Shown: positions 1-9,857 of the stretch, piece by piece
Position numbering within the stretch: the first letter of the stretch is position 1
How the letters are laid out: the number at the start of each line of letters is the position of its first letter
Origin: Devosia sp. SD17-2
Lineage (GTDB): Bacteria > Pseudomonadota > Alphaproteobacteria > Rhizobiales > Devosiaceae
Direction of reading: 5' to 3'
NCBI RefSeq assembly: GCF_029201565.1
Contig: NZ_CP104002.1
Location: 3,997,001-4,061,000 of the forward strand
DNA length: 64,000 nt
Program-made: the position numbers and the translations under genes
Notes under the pieces: generated by a model
The model's input: the letters and a program-made list of their open reading frames with translations, nothing else
The model's database searches: none
Told to the model about the DNA's origin: nothing

Positions 1-1578
1 GGAAGAGGCTTCCGCCGAGGACTGGGCGAGACGACGCACTTCCACGGCAACCACGGCAAAGCCCTTGCCGGCTTCACCGGCGCGCGCCGCTTCCACCGAG
101 GCGTTGAGCGCCAGAAGATTGGTCTGGAAGGCGATGTCGTCGATCATGCCGATGATGTTGGAGATTTTCGCCGAGCTATCGGTGATGCGCTCCATGGCTT
201 TGTTGGCCTGGGCCATGACTTCGCCGCCCTCTTCGGCCGAGCGAGACACGGCCTGGGCCTTGTCGCTGGCATCAGCGGCCTTGCGGGCATTCTCGCCAAC
301 TGTCTGGGCCAGCTGTTCCATCGAAGCGGAGGTTTCCTCGATGGTTGCCGCCTGACGCGTGGTGCGTTCGGACAGGTCATTGGCGCCCGAGAGGATTTCG
401 CGGGTTGCCGACTTCAGCGCACCTGAGGTGCCGCGCAGCTGAGTGACGATCTCGGTCAGCTTGTCGGCCACCGCATTGGTGTCGTCCTGCAGACGACCAA
501 AGGCACCGCGATAATCGCCTTCCATGCGCCGGGTCAGATCGGTGTTGGCAAGCGCACCAAGTACTTCCTGGGTCTCGGAGATTCCGCGATCAACGCTCTC
601 GACGAGATTGTTGACCGACTTGGCCAGGGTGTTGAGTTCAGCGTCGGGGAACTCGGCCGAGACGCGGCGCGAGAAATCACCATCGACAGCCGCATCGACG
701 ACCTGGCCGAAGGCCTGCTGGAGCGCTGCCATCATATCCTGGCGCGCTTCCTGGTCGGCGATGATACGGGCGGCTTCCGCCTCAGTCATCTGGGCGACCT
801 TGAGGCCGTTTTCGCGGAACACTTCCACCGCGCGCGCCATGGCGCCCACTTCGTCCTTGCGGCCGACATCGCTGACGGCAACGTCGAACTGCCCCTCGGC
901 CACCTTGCCCATCAGGCCGGTCAGGCGACCGATCGGGGCAGTGATGGTTCGGGCGATGAGGAAGGCGACGCCGGAAACGATGAGGGCAATGACCAGGGCG
1001 AGGCCGGCCATCTGGATCATGCTGTCACGGGCGGCATTGCGCAGGTCGTCGATATAGACGCCGGTGCCCAGCACCCAGCCCCAGGGCTCGAACAGCGTTA
1101 CATAGGCGCGCTTCTCGATGGCCTCGGTCCCACCGGCTCGCGTCCAGCGATATTCGTCGAAGCCTGCACCATGGGCCTTGGCGATCTCGATCATGCTGGC
1201 GACGAACTTCTTGCCAGTCGGGTCAGCCATATTGGCCTGGTCCATGCCGATCAGGTCCGGCTGGGTGCCATGCATCAGCACGATGCCGGTGAGATCGTTG
1301 ACGAACATGTATTCATTGCCGCGATAGCGCAGGTCCTGCAGCGCTGCGAGCGCATTCTGGCGCGCCTCGGCTTCGGTCTGTTCGCCGCGCTCGAACCGCT
1401 CATACTGCCCGTTGACGATCGACGCTGCAGCCTCGGTAATGGCCTGCAGTTCGACACCGCGCAATTCGTCCCGGGTGGTGTTGACCTGGTGCACGCCGAT
1501 CCAAGCGGTGACGGCGAGCGCCAGGACCATCAGGCCCACGAGCAGATAAATCCTGCTGGAAATCTTTAAGTTAAACAT
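1..1578 (-). CDS. Methyl-accepting chemotaxis protein (3' end outside window)
   Basis: Membrane chemoreceptor that passes ligand signals to CheA/CheW. Translating the minus strand from the ATG at 1578 gives an N-terminal membrane segment (about residues 9-29), a periplasmic sCache_2-like domain with the typical NEYMFVND and [12 protein letters not shown] stretches, a second membrane segment near residue 200, a HAMP region, and a signalling domain containing [20 protein letters not shown], the hairpin-tip signature. A GGGGA ribosome site lies about 8 bases before the ATG. The frame is open to base 1, so the C-terminus is missing. Ligand unknown; Cache receptors often sense small carboxylates. 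Confidence 0.95.
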   Translation of the reverse strand, partial: MFNLKISSRIYLLVGLMVLALAVTAWIGVHQVNTTRDELRGVELQAITEAAASIVNGQYERFERGEQTEAEARQNALAALQDLRYRGNEYMFVNDLTGIVLMHGTQPDLIGMDQANMADPTGKKFVASMIEIAKAHGAGFDEYRWTRAGGTEAIEKRAYVTLFEPWGWVLGTGVYIDDLRNAARDSMIQMAGLALVIALIVSGVAFLIARTITAPIGRLTGLMGKVAEGQFDVAVSDVGRKDEVGAMARAVEVFRENGLKVAQMTEAEAARIIADQEARQDMMAALQQAFGQVVDAAVDGDFSRRVSAEFPDAELNTLAKSVNNLVESVDRGISETQEVLGALANTDLTRRMEGDYRGAFGRLQDDTNAVADKLTEIVTQLRGTSGALKSATREILSGANDLSERTTRQAATIEETSASMEQLAQTVGENARKAADASDKAQAVSRSAEEGGEVMAQANKAMERITDSSAKISNIIGMIDDIAFQTNLLALNASVEAARAGEAGKGFAVVAVEVRRLAQSSAEASS

Positions 1579-1837
1579 TCTGTCCCCTTCACACCTTCTG
1601 GTGTGGTGATTGGTGGGCCGCAGGAATGCGGCAAATCGGGGAGGGACCATTCGGACGACGCCGCATCGGCAGAGGCCGACGTGGGCTGATCAGCCATTAC
1701 TAGTGCCCCCGCACCTGGATTCGGCCGTCCAACCGCATCCGTCAGCGCTTATGGGAGGGGTACAGTAAAAACTTCGATAAACGCTTTACCGATCAAAGGG
1801 ATGCGACATATGCGGCACACGCATACCTCTGCATAAA

Positions 1838-1869
1838 AAATGGGCTGCGCCTTTCGACACAGCCCATTT
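1838..1869 (-). terminator. Rho-independent terminator of ahcY
   Basis: Perfect 10-bp stem AAATGGGCTG / CAGCCCATTT with a 12-base loop, followed on the minus strand by six Ts. It lies 24 bases after the ahcY stop. The rest of the 1579-1892 interval (314 bases, between the divergently read-away MCP start and ahcY end) shows no convincing gene. Confidence 0.8.
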
Positions 1870-1892
1870 GGGAGGAATTGATCCCTGAGAGA

Positions 1893-3296
1893 TCAGTAGC
1901 GATATTCGCCAGACTTGAACGGGCCGTTCTGCGGCACGCCGATGTAGTCGGCCTGGGTCTTGGTCAGCTTGGTGAGCTTGGCGCCCAGCTTGGCCAGATG
2001 CAGTTCGGCGACCTTTTCGTCGAGGTGCTTGGGCAGAACATGGACCTTCTTTTCGAGGCTTTCGCCCTTGGTCCAGAGTTCGATCTGGGCCAGCGTCTGG
2101 TTGGCAAAGGATGCCGACATCACAAAGCTCGGGTGGCCGGTGGCATTGCCAAGGTTCACGAGGCGCCCTTCGGAAAGCAGGATCAGGCGCTTGCCATTTG
2201 GCTGCTCGATCATGTCGACCTGCGGCTTGATGTTGGTCCACTTGAAATTGCGCAGACCCAGCACGTCGATCTCATTGTCGAAATGACCGATGTTGCAGAC
2301 GATGGCCATGTCCTTGAGATTGCGCATGTCATCGACCATCAGCACGTCACGATTGCCGGTGGCGGTAACGACGATGTCGGCGCGATGCGCGGCGTCCTCG
2401 AGGGTGACGACCTCAAAGCCTTCCATGGCGGCCTGAAGCGCGCAGATCGGATCGACTTCGGTGACCAGCACGCGGGCGCCGGCGCCACGCAGGGATTCAG
2501 CCGAACCCTTGCCCACGTCGCCAAAGCCGCAGACGATGGCGACCTTGCCGGCCAGCATCACGTCGGTGCCGCGACGGATGGCGTCGACGAGCGATTCACG
2601 GGTGCCGTACTTGTTGTCGAACTTGGACTTGGTGACCGAGTCATTGACGTTGATCGCCGGGAACGGCAGCTCGCCCTTGGCGTGCAGCTGATAGAGGCGC
2701 ATCACGCCCGTGGTGGTTTCTTCCGAAACGCCGCGGATCGCATCGCGGATGGCGGTGAAGAAGCCGGGGCTCTTTTCCAGACGACGTTTGATCGTGGCAA
2801 AGAAGATTTCTTCTTCTTCATTGCCCGGCTTGGCCAGAACGGAGATGTCCTTTTCGGCCTTGGCGCCGTTGAGGATGTACATGGTGGCGTCGCCGCCATC
2901 ATCGAGGATCATGTTGGGGGTGAGGCCATTGCCCCAGTCCATCATGCGGTCGGTAAATTCCCAATATTCTTCCAGCGTCTCGCCCTTGTGGGCGAACACC
3001 GGGACACCGGCGGCAGCGATGGCAGCGGCAGCGTGATCCTGGGTCGAGAAGATGTTGCAGCTGACCCAGCGCACTTCGGCGCCCAGGGCCACCAGCGTCT
3101 CGATGAGAACGGCGGTCTGGATGGTCATGTGCAACGAGCCGGCGATGCGCGCGCCCTTGAGCGGCTGGGCGGCGGCGTATTCTTCGCGGATTGCCATCAG
3201 GCCGGGCATTTCGATTTCGGCGATCTGGATTTCCTTGCGGCCAAATTCGGCGAGGGAAATGTCTCGGACCGCATAATCGGTCGGGCTGCTGGTCAT
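1893..3296 (-). CDS. ahcY: Adenosylhomocysteinase (S-adenosyl-L-homocysteine hydrolase)
   Basis: Cytosolic NAD-dependent enzyme splitting S-adenosylhomocysteine into adenosine and homocysteine, which keeps methyltransferases from product inhibition and feeds methionine recycling. The 467-aa protein is full length: [11 protein letters not shown] and [19 protein letters not shown] near the N-terminus, the NAD-binding [20 protein letters not shown] motif in the middle, and the C-terminal KSGEYRY tail that reaches the neighbouring active site. It stands alone between a terminator (1838-1869) and a palindromic candidate operator (3365-3384). In many Rhizobiales ahcY sits beside the HPr gene; here the HPr gene is 27 kb away. 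Confidence 0.98.
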   Translation of the reverse strand: MTSSPTDYAVRDISLAEFGRKEIQIAEIEMPGLMAIREEYAAAQPLKGARIAGSLHMTIQTAVLIETLVALGAEVRWVSCNIFSTQDHAAAAIAAAGVPVFAHKGETLEEYWEFTDRMMDWGNGLTPNMILDDGGDATMYILNGAKAEKDISVLAKPGNEEEEIFFATIKRRLEKSPGFFTAIRDAIRGVSEETTTGVMRLYQLHAKGELPFPAINVNDSVTKSKFDNKYGTRESLVDAIRRGTDVMLAGKVAIVCGFGDVGKGSAESLRGAGARVLVTEVDPICALQAAMEGFEVVTLEDAAHRADIVVTATGNRDVLMVDDMRNLKDMAIVCNIGHFDNEIDVLGLRNFKWTNIKPQVDMIEQPNGKRLILLSEGRLVNLGNATGHPSFVMSASFANQTLAQIELWTKGESLEKKVHVLPKHLDEKVAELHLAKLGAKLTKLTKTQADYIGVPQNGPFKSGEYRY

Positions 3297-3364
3297 GGGT
3301 CTGCTCCGGAGGGTTTCTTCGTTGCCTTTCCTATACGCAAGCGGCCCGTCGCGATCAACATGGC

Positions 3365-3384
3365 ATATAAAGAAATGTTTATAT
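3365..3384. promoter_or_regulatory. 20-bp AT-rich palindrome upstream of ahcY, candidate operator
   Basis: ATATAAA, six bases, TTTATAT: perfect 7-bp arms in otherwise GC-rich DNA, 69-88 bases before the ahcY start. From memory it resembles operators of the ArsR-type S-adenosylhomocysteine-responsive regulator SahR of proteobacterial methionine-cycle genes. No sahR gene is in the window, so the regulator assignment is inference. Confidence 0.45.
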
Positions 3385-3385
3385 C

Positions 3386-3898
3386 CTATGAACGTCGCGG
3401 GTAGGCGTAGCGCCGCCGCTGGAACGGCAGCATGAAGAAGCGCACGAGGCCGGACAGCACCAGATAGCCCAGGACAAAGCCGCCACCGGCATAGAGAATG
3501 CCCTCCATGGTGACGGGAACGGCTGGCTTGTAATTCTCGAGCGTACGGCGGCCGATGTCGGTGTCGAGATAGGCCGGCAGCGCCTGCAGCCGCTCCACCG
3601 GACCGGCGTTCTCGATGCGCTCGAGAGTTGTGCGCAGCATGTCATAGCGCTGGAAGGTGGCGGTCATCGAGCTGCCGCGCCCGGCGAGGAATTCGTCGTT
3701 CGAGGCGTTGTAGCGCGCCAGCGCCGTCTGCCGGTCGAGGCCACCCGCCATCGCCGCCTGGTCGAATTCCTCGGTGACGATGCGCAATTCATCGACCGCG
3801 CCGCCCAGGCGCTGGGTGTATTGCTGGGCATATTCGGGAAACTGGCTCAGCGTGACCGCAAGCCCGAGCCCCCCGATGCCGGCTAAGAAACGTCGCAT
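3386..3898 (-). CDS. DUF2937 family membrane-associated protein
   Basis: A 170-aa protein of unknown function resembling the alphaproteobacterial DUF2937 family. It begins [31 protein letters not shown], with a first hydrophobic stretch followed by the family's EYAQQY-type region; the middle is helical with charged residues, and a second hydrophobic stretch lies near residues 135-155, before a basic [10 protein letters not shown] tail. Two membrane segments flanking a non-cytoplasmic middle would fit. It is read in the same direction as ahcY and the candidate operator lies between them, so the palindrome could also touch the end of this transcript. Confidence 0.7.
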   Translation of the reverse strand: MRRFLAGIGGLGLAVTLSQFPEYAQQYTQRLGGAVDELRIVTEEFDQAAMAGGLDRQTALARYNASNDEFLAGRGSSMTATFQRYDMLRTTLERIENAGPVERLQALPAYLDTDIGRRTLENYKPAVPVTMEGILYAGGGFVLGYLVLSGLVRFFMLPFQRRRYAYPRRS

Positions 3899-3942
3899 GC
3901 TTGGCCTCCTGCCTCCCAGAAACTACAGATGGTCATGTCTTT

Positions 3943-5790
3943 TCAAGGGCGGACAGTGCTTTCTGGCGCGGAGAGTTGCGGAGGTGGCGCAGCAACCGTC
4001 GCGGGGCTGTGGCGGGTCTTGATCCAGTGGAAGGGCCGGAAGACAAGGTCGCGCAGGGCCCGCAGGGTCGCCCAGGCGATCAGCAGCCAATAGACCGGCA
4101 ACAGAAATTGCGCCGCGACCAGTTCAGTCTGGCGGGTGCGCCGCAGTCCGACAATGGCTGTCGCGATGGCCACGCAATAGCCGAGGGCCATGACGCCGAC
4201 GCAGCACAGCGCCCAAAGGCCGATGCGCGGCAGCACCAGACCGCCATAAGCCAGCTGCACCATGGCAAGGATCAAAAAGCCGGTGTGCAGGAGCGGGCCG
4301 AGCACCATGCTGATGACGATCAGCTCGAATGCCACGAGGCGCCGCCAGCCCAGATCGCCGAGCAATTCGCGCGGATGACGGTTGTGGACGAGAAAGGTCT
4401 GCATCCAGCCCTTCATCCAGCGCGCCCGTTGACCGACCCAGGTCGGAAAGGTTTCCGGCGCATCTTCCCAGGTCACCGCCGTGCTGGTGCCGCAGGCGAG
4501 GCGACGCCGCGCCAGGCGCACGCCGAGATCGGCATCCTCGGTAACATTATAGGCGTCCCAGCCACCGATGGCGCGCAGGCTCGAGAGGCGAAAATGGTTG
4601 GAGGTGCCGCCGAGCGGCATGACCACGCCCCAGCGGGCGAGCGCCGGCAGGAACACCGAGAACAATCCGGCGTATTCGCCAGCAAAGAGCGCCGGGAAGA
4701 CGCCCTTTCGTCCATTGGCGATCACAAGCCGCGCCTGGATGCAGTGCAGGTTCGGGGCGCGACGAAAATGGCGCAGCACGCGGCGCAGCTGGTCCGGCTC
4801 AGGCCGATCCTCCGCATCGAAGACGACGACAAACTCCCCGCGACAGAACGGCAGGGCGAAGTCGAGCGCCTTAGGCTTGGTCAGCGGCAGGGCATGGGGG
4901 ACCTCGAGCAGGCAGAAGCGCGGATTGTCGAGGTTCTGGCTGACGGCCGCCAAGGTTTCCGGGGAGCGGGCTTCGACGACAAAGATGATGTCGAGCCTGT
5001 GGGCGGGGTAGTCGATACGATTGAGGGCAAGACAAAGCTGATTGACCATGTCGGCCTCGTCGCGCAGCGGCACGAGCACCGAATAGATGGGCATGTCGGA
5101 CGGATGCTCATCGGGCGCGGTGCCGGGCTGGGGCACCGGATCGGGCATCATCAGTGCCGCCAGCCGCAGCAGCGTTGGCAGCAGCATGACGGGCATCCAC
5201 AGCGCCAGAGGCCAGGCGGCGTCAATAAAGGGCAAGGCAAGCAGACCGGCCACCAGCCCCAGCAGGGCGAGCGCGAAGCCATACCGAATGGGCTTGCCGA
5301 GTTCGAGCCCGGCCACCGCGTGGGGCCATTTGACAGTCAGGTTCTGGCGCGCGCCGGTGATCAGCACCTCGGAAGCGGCGCGAGCCAGATATTGCTTCAT
5401 GGCCGCATGGGGCACGATACAGACGCGCCGGAACAGGGTTTCGTCGGCAAGGGCGGCGGCGTGGAGGTTGAGAAGCCCGGCAAAGTCTGGCGCGGCGTAG
5501 GTCACCATGCGGTCAATGGTTTTCACCCGGACCACACGGATATCGGCGAGCAGTTCAGGACGGGCCGGCGAGAGTGCCTCGCCGGTGTCGGCGATCACAT
5601 CGAAATAGGCAAAGCCGAGAAAATGGGCGGCGCGGCGCAGGACCACATCCATGCCAAGACCGCGCTCGACCGCCATATGGAACAGGGCATCCGCGCCCGA
5701 GGCCTCGGCCGCGCGCAAAAGGCGGCGCGCCTCTTCTTCATTCCCGTCGGGTCCCATGATCGCCTGCATAAGCCGAGACGCCGAGACCAT
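3943..5790 (-). CDS. Membrane glycosyltransferase family 2 with N-terminal MshEN-like domain
   Basis: Processive-type GT2 of 615 aa. Residues 1-160 resemble the type II secretion GspE N-terminal (MshEN) domain, which in other proteins can bind c-di-GMP. Two membrane helices near residues 180-220 follow, then the GT-A domain: YSVLVPLRDEADMV at the start, DAEDRPEPDQ as the DxD-type site, TEDADLG as the catalytic-base motif and QRARWMKG as the QxxRW acceptor motif. Three or four C-terminal helices complete a cellulose-synthase-like topology. The polysaccharide made is unknown. It lies 12 bases upstream of nothing but the luxI stop (5802), on the same strand, so it may be read through from the quorum-sensing genes. 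Confidence 0.88.
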   Translation of the reverse strand: MVSASRLMQAIMGPDGNEEEARRLLRAAEASGADALFHMAVERGLGMDVVLRRAAHFLGFAYFDVIADTGEALSPARPELLADIRVVRVKTIDRMVTYAAPDFAGLLNLHAAALADETLFRRVCIVPHAAMKQYLARAASEVLITGARQNLTVKWPHAVAGLELGKPIRYGFALALLGLVAGLLALPFIDAAWPLALWMPVMLLPTLLRLAALMMPDPVPQPGTAPDEHPSDMPIYSVLVPLRDEADMVNQLCLALNRIDYPAHRLDIIFVVEARSPETLAAVSQNLDNPRFCLLEVPHALPLTKPKALDFALPFCRGEFVVVFDAEDRPEPDQLRRVLRHFRRAPNLHCIQARLVIANGRKGVFPALFAGEYAGLFSVFLPALARWGVVMPLGGTSNHFRLSSLRAIGGWDAYNVTEDADLGVRLARRRLACGTSTAVTWEDAPETFPTWVGQRARWMKGWMQTFLVHNRHPRELLGDLGWRRLVAFELIVISMVLGPLLHTGFLILAMVQLAYGGLVLPRIGLWALCCVGVMALGYCVAIATAIVGLRRTRQTELVAAQFLLPVYWLLIAWATLRALRDLVFRPFHWIKTRHSPATVAAPPPQLSAPESTVRP

Positions 5791-5801
5791 CGCTGTTGCA
5801 G

Positions 5802-6452
5802 CTAATGAATGAAGCGGGAGGGTGGGACGCTATCAGGCCCCCAGGCGCCGGAGGGGGCGGGCTCATCCACCACCCCGCCAGCCAGGCGCGCATTGAAGAG
5901 GGCGGTTTCGTTAACAGCGATCCAGGCTGCCACGCTGGGGCGCCCGCCCAGCATCAGCGGCGCGCCGAGCGGGGTTATTCGCCAGCCCACTGACGCGCAG
6001 CATTCGATGAACGCCAGGGGCACGACAAAGGTGAGGAAGCGATACCCTTCATCGAGGGCATGCTCCATCACCGCAGAGAAAAGGGCTGCAGACTCCGGAG
6101 TGCGCCGGCCACCTTCACGTCGATTAGGAAGCACGTAGTAATGTGTCCAATCGGCCCCAAGCGAAGGATGGTCGGGGAATTCTCCTTGCACAAGCCCGGA
6201 ATAGGCTGTCTGCAGCAAGTTAGGTCGATCAAGGGGAGTGAGGCGGGATCCTCCCACCATTTCGCCCCCCTCGATAATGAGGATATGAACTGAGCCTGGT
6301 GCGTCGAACTCGTCGACTACCTGCCCGTCCGGCATATTGGCCGCCTGCCAGCCCTCTTGGTCAATTCGGACCTGATGACGCAGGCGAAAATTCTCTTCAA
6401 GCAAGCGCTGTCGTTTTGGATCCGCCGGCATGCGGATGATCTCGACCTGCAT
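5802..6452 (-). CDS. Acyl-homoserine-lactone synthase (LuxI family)
   Basis: Makes N-acyl-homoserine lactone from SAM and an acyl carrier. Numbering from the ATG at 6452, the LuxI residues fall close to standard positions: R25, W35, D47 and D50 in the FRLRHQV-x6-GW-x11-DEFD stretch, and the GGSRLTP arginine near 70. The usual Phe28 is Val. A GTG at 6488 would add 12 residues, but the ATG at 6452 gives the family's length and is preceded by a G-rich stretch. It lies 100 bases downstream of a luxR-type gene on the same strand. The acyl chain cannot be predicted from sequence. Confidence 0.9.
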   Translation of the reverse strand: MQVEIIRMPADPKRQRLLEENFRLRHQVRIDQEGWQAANMPDGQVVDEFDAPGSVHILIIEGGEMVGGSRLTPLDRPNLLQTAYSGLVQGEFPDHPSLGADWTHYYVLPNRREGGRRTPESAALFSAVMEHALDEGYRFLTFVVPLAFIECCASVGWRITPLGAPLMLGGRPSVAAWIAVNETALFNARLAGGVVDEPAPSGAWGPDSVPPSRFIH

Positions 6453-6552
6453 AGCACCGCCCCCCGCACTGCCTGCCCTATTAGCCACAGCCTACCACAA
6501 GTCGGAAATTGGCAGAAATCCCAATATCGAAGCGCTTTGGAGGTAGTGCGTA

Positions 6553-7257
6553 TCACAAAGTGATTAGGTTACGGCGCATTGCCTCGACCACGGTCTGCAA
6601 TCGATTTCGGGTCCCGAGCCGCCGCTGGGCATTTTCGCAGTGCTGGTTGACTGTGCGCACGCTGGTGCCGGTGATCTCGGCGATCTCGCCGGCCGTCTTG
6701 CCCATGGCTGCCCATTTGAGCATTTCGGCCTCACGCGGCGTGATGGTGCGCTGAGCCAGGCCCTCCTGCGAGAACGTATTGAGAAAGCGCAATTGTCCGA
6801 GCGCATAGACCGTCAGCATATGCAATTCGAGCCGTTCGGACGGGCTGATGGCCTTGGGATCGCCTTTCATCGACATTGCTGCCTGCATGCCGCCATCCAT
6901 ATGGAAGGGCACGCAGATGCCATCAGACATGCCGAATTCCTTGGCGTCCTGCATCATCCTGTGCGTGCCGACATCCCTTTCGGGATCGTAGCGGGCACTC
7001 GACCAGTCGAACGGCAGTGTCGTGGTAAAGCAGTGTCGGACCAAGGGGTCGACCGAAAAGTAGTCGCGCTCGGTATAGCGCCCCAGCCACTCGTCGTCCC
7101 AGCCGGAGAGCATGACATACTCTCGGATATCTTTTGCACTGTCGGGAAGTCCGGAGATGACGAAGCGGTGAAAGCCGTACCGCTCAAGCGCCTTTTGCAA
7201 GACCTTCCGAACACCTTCGGCCGTATCCTGGCGCTGCAACGCCTCGATGCTTGCCAT
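6553..7257 (-). CDS. LuxR-family autoinducer-binding transcriptional regulator
   Basis: Quorum-sensing regulator, partner of the downstream luxI. The N-terminal domain shows the ligand-pocket residues in WDDEWLGRYTERDYF-x-VDPLV and LPFDWS (W, Y, D, P, W) plus a following glycine (GMSDG). The C-terminal GerE-type helix-turn-helix begins ITPREAEMLKWAAMGKTAGE. The start is uncertain: the ATG at 7257 gives a normal family N-terminus but lacks a clear ribosome site, and a GTG at 7347 would add 30 residues. No lux box was found by eye upstream of either gene. Confidence 0.88.
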   Translation of the reverse strand: MASIEALQRQDTAEGVRKVLQKALERYGFHRFVISGLPDSAKDIREYVMLSGWDDEWLGRYTERDYFSVDPLVRHCFTTTLPFDWSSARYDPERDVGTHRMMQDAKEFGMSDGICVPFHMDGGMQAAMSMKGDPKAISPSERLELHMLTVYALGQLRFLNTFSQEGLAQRTITPREAEMLKWAAMGKTAGEIAEITGTSVRTVNQHCENAQRRLGTRNRLQTVVEAMRRNLITL

Positions 7258-7519
7258 TCGTTCAGAATTCAAGTTGTAGATGCCCCCATAAACAACAGGA
7301 TCCAATTCAATCGACGCTTGAGTAAAATACACGCCGCCCCGCGGCACTGCTCATTCCAACGTCGACTTCACAAAACAGTCTTCAGAGGCTTCAGCAAGCA
7401 ATACAAAAGTCTCGTATCGCTCCGCCACCACTGATTTCCATCACCCGTGCAGATCGCCTGTAAATTCGATTGCTGAGCAATCTCAGCCAGCGAAAAACGC
7501 CTGCACGTCTAAACGAAGA

Positions 7520-7556
7520 ACGGCGCAGCCGGGATAATCTATCCCTACTGCGCCGT
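7520..7556 (-). terminator. Terminator of the argD-argF-hslO operon
   Basis: Perfect 9-bp outer stem ACGGCGCAG / CTGCGCCGT with an inner GGGAT/ATCCC stem, followed on the minus strand by TTCTTCGTTT. It lies 68 bases after the hslO stop. The remainder of 7348-7623 shows no gene. Confidence 0.75.
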
Positions 7557-7623
7557 CCAGCATCATTGCATTAACATAGTTTTAGACACGTCCCCAACAC
7601 GCCCGAAATCCTACTCAGCCAGA

Positions 7624-8631
7624 TCAGTTCTTGGCGTGAAATTGGTGTGGGTTAAACCGATAGGCTGTCGAGCAGAACTCACAGACCACTTCGATCTCAC
7701 CGTCCACAGCCATGTCTTCGCGTTCTTCGTCGGTGAAGCTGTTGGCCAGCATGTCCTCGATCCGGTCGACCGAACAGGTGCAGCGCTCCTCAAGGCCGGC
7801 CGGCGGGAACACCCGCACGCCGGTTTCGTGATAGAGCCGGAACAACAGGCGCTCGGGCGAGACTTCGGGATCCGCCAGTTCCAGATCTTCGACCGTCGCC
7901 AGCATGGCGCGGGCTTCGTTCCAGCCGTCCGGATTGGCCGTATCGCTGTTGTCGAAATTGCCGTCGCCCGGCAAGTCGGTATGCACCGGTATGCCGCTCT
8001 GGGGCAGGTGCTGGATCAGCAAGCCACCAGCGCGCCAGCGCGGACGATGGTCACCCTTGGTGGTCATCTGCGCCACGGCGATCCGCACCTGGGTGGGGAT
8101 CTGCTCGGACTGAAGGAAGTAGGTATGAGCCACTTCCTCAAAACCATTGCCGTCGAGCGCAACGATACCTTGGTAGCGCTCGGTGTGCTGGCCCTGATCG
8201 ATGGTCATGGCCAGATGGCCCTTGCCCAGCAGCTCGGGCGCACTGGTGCGGCCCTCTTCGGCAGCCTTGAGCAGCAGGTCACGGTCAAAGCGGGCATAGC
8301 CGCGAATGCCATCGGGTGCCTCAAAGTCGACGACGATGAGATTGACCGGACCATCGGTCTGGGTCTGGAGGATAAAGCGGCCCTCGAACTTCAGCGACGA
8401 GCCGATGAGCGAGGCGAGCACCACGGCTTCACCAAGCAGGCGCGCGACCGGAACGGGGTAATCATGGCGCGACAGGATAGCGTCGAGGGCGGGCCCCAGA
8501 CGCACGGAACGGCCGCGTGTGTCGAGTTTTTCGAGCGTAAAGGGCACCACGGCGTCATCGCCGGTTTCCGGGCGATCCAGGCCCATGGCACTGAGCAGGT
8601 TTTCGGTCATGGTCGTGGCATCCGTCGTCAT
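7624..8631 (-). CDS. hslO: Hsp33 redox-activated chaperonin
   Basis: Cytosolic holdase switched on by oxidation and heat. The C-terminal redox switch is intact: a CxC pair in ERCTCSVD and a CxxC pair in CEFCSTAY, together binding zinc in the reduced state. The N-terminal substrate-binding region carries ALLG-like and GPVNLIVVDFEAPDG motifs normal for the family. The ATG at 8631 (AAGGAAAG ribosome site) gives 335 aa; an upstream codon at 8673 would add 14 poorly supported residues. It is the last gene after argD and argF, an order common in Rhizobiales. Confidence 0.95.
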   Translation of the reverse strand: MTTDATTMTENLLSAMGLDRPETGDDAVVPFTLEKLDTRGRSVRLGPALDAILSRHDYPVPVARLLGEAVVLASLIGSSLKFEGRFILQTQTDGPVNLIVVDFEAPDGIRGYARFDRDLLLKAAEEGRTSAPELLGKGHLAMTIDQGQHTERYQGIVALDGNGFEEVAHTYFLQSEQIPTQVRIAVAQMTTKGDHRPRWRAGGLLIQHLPQSGIPVHTDLPGDGNFDNSDTANPDGWNEARAMLATVEDLELADPEVSPERLLFRLYHETGVRVFPPAGLEERCTCSVDRIEDMLANSFTDEEREDMAVDGEIEVVCEFCSTAYRFNPHQFHAKN

Positions 8632-8737
8632 GAGAGGCAAAACTTTCCTTGAGGCTACGCCTCCCGGCCGCAACGCGCTACCCGACCAGCGCCCTCACCC
8701 TTCCCGCGCGGCGGGATCTCCTCTGGCTAAAGAAGAG

Positions 8738-8757
8738 ATCCCCGCTTTCGCGGGGAT
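8738..8757. repeat. Dispersed palindromic repeat
   Basis: ATCCCCGC, four bases, GCGGGGAT in the hslO-argF gap. Read on the plus strand it encodes the IPAFAGM-type pseudo-peptide that betrays a widespread proteobacterial intergenic repeat. No T-run follows on the minus strand, so it is not an obvious terminator. Confidence 0.55.
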
Positions 8758-8800
8758 GGCATGGCTTGATCAGGAACAGCTGCGCTTGAGTGACAAGCGC

Positions 8801-9733
8801 CTAGTTCGTCGCGACCCCGAAGGCCCAGCACAATACTGCTTTCTGGGCATGCAGGCGATTTTCGGCCTCGTCGAACACTACCGACTGGGGACCGTCGATC
8901 ACTTCGTCGGTCACCTCATCGCCACGGTGGGCGGGCAGGCAGTGCATGAACAGGGCATCCTTGTTCGCCAAGGACATCAAATTGGTGTTCACCTGGTAGG
9001 GTTTCAAGACCCGACGGCGCTCGGCGGCATCGACGTCACCCATCGACACCCAGGTGTCGGTGATGACGAGGTCGGCGCCTTCGACGGCTTCGCGTGGATC
9101 TTCAATGAGGCGCACCTTGTCGCCAGCGCGACGAATGTCCTGCATCAGGTCTTTTTCCGGGCTGTATTCATCCGGAACGGCGATGGTCAGCTCGCATTCG
9201 AAGAGCTCGGCTGCGTTGACCCAGGAATGGAGCACATTATTGCTGTCCCCGACCCAGGCGACCTTGGCGCCGCGGATATCGCCGCGATGCTCTTCAAAGG
9301 TCATGAGATCAGCCATGATCTGGCAGGGATGGGCGCGGCGCGTCAGGCCATTGATCACGGGCACGGTGGCCGCTTCGGCCAGCTCGAGCAGATCGGCGTG
9401 GCTGAGGATGCGGATCATGATGGCATCAACATAGCGGCTCATGACCTTGGCGGTGTCGGCGAGGGTTTCCTCGCGGCTGAGCTGCATCTCCTGGCCGGAG
9501 AGCATGATGGTTTCGCCGCCGAGCTGGCGCATGCCGACATCGAAGCTGACGCGGGTACGGGTCGACTGGCGCTCGAAAATCATGGCCAGGACTTTGTCTT
9601 TCAAAAGCTGCGGGCGATCACCATCCTTGAGCCGCTCCTTGAGGGCGTAGGCCTGGTTGAGCATGCCGCGCAGCTCTTCATAGGAAAAGTCGTCGATCGA
9701 GAGAAAATGCCTGGGGGTGCCGGTCGTGTTCAT
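8801..9733 (-). CDS. argF: Ornithine carbamoyltransferase
   Basis: Arginine biosynthesis: ornithine plus carbamoyl phosphate gives citrulline. All signatures are present: STRTRVSF for carbamoyl phosphate, [11 protein letters not shown], and HCLPAHRG with the catalytic cysteine. The ATG at 9733 (AAGGAA ribosome site) gives 310 aa, normal for the anabolic enzyme; a longer start at 9757 is less likely. It follows argD after 124 bases holding a 10-bp hairpin, so the two are probably co-transcribed. Confidence 0.97.
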   Translation of the reverse strand: MNTTGTPRHFLSIDDFSYEELRGMLNQAYALKERLKDGDRPQLLKDKVLAMIFERQSTRTRVSFDVGMRQLGGETIMLSGQEMQLSREETLADTAKVMSRYVDAIMIRILSHADLLELAEAATVPVINGLTRRAHPCQIMADLMTFEEHRGDIRGAKVAWVGDSNNVLHSWVNAAELFECELTIAVPDEYSPEKDLMQDIRRAGDKVRLIEDPREAVEGADLVITDTWVSMGDVDAAERRRVLKPYQVNTNLMSLANKDALFMHCLPAHRGDEVTDEVIDGPQSVVFDEAENRLHAQKAVLCWAFGVATN

Positions 9734-9776
9734 AGGCCGGGTTCCTTTTTGACGCATAATGCAAGGGTGTAGCTGT

Positions 9777-9801
9777 GCCGCCTGTATGGTTTACAGGCGG
9801 C
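9777..9801. repeat. Perfect 10-bp hairpin between argD and argF
   Basis: GCCGCCTGTA, five-base loop, TACAGGCGGC. No T-run follows in the direction of transcription, so it is more likely an mRNA structure (processing or stability) than a terminator. Confidence 0.5.
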
Positions 9802-9857
9802 TAACAAAACATGTCAGCGTCCTCGGCGGCGGCCAAAATGATAGAAGGTCAGGATCA

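Noticed and set aside
3297..3385. SAH or SAM riboswitch before ahcY
   Set aside because: The leader is only about 90 bases and shows no recognisable aptamer pairing; the palindrome fits a protein operator better.
1878..3404. 508-codon open frame antisense to ahcY
   Set aside because: Antisense shadow; ahcY is unmistakable on the minus strand.
3901..5805. 634-codon open frame antisense to the glycosyltransferase
   Set aside because: Antisense shadow, rich in His/Gln/Arg without domains.
6453..6552. lux box between luxR and luxI
   Set aside because: No 18-20-bp dyad of the usual type was found by eye.
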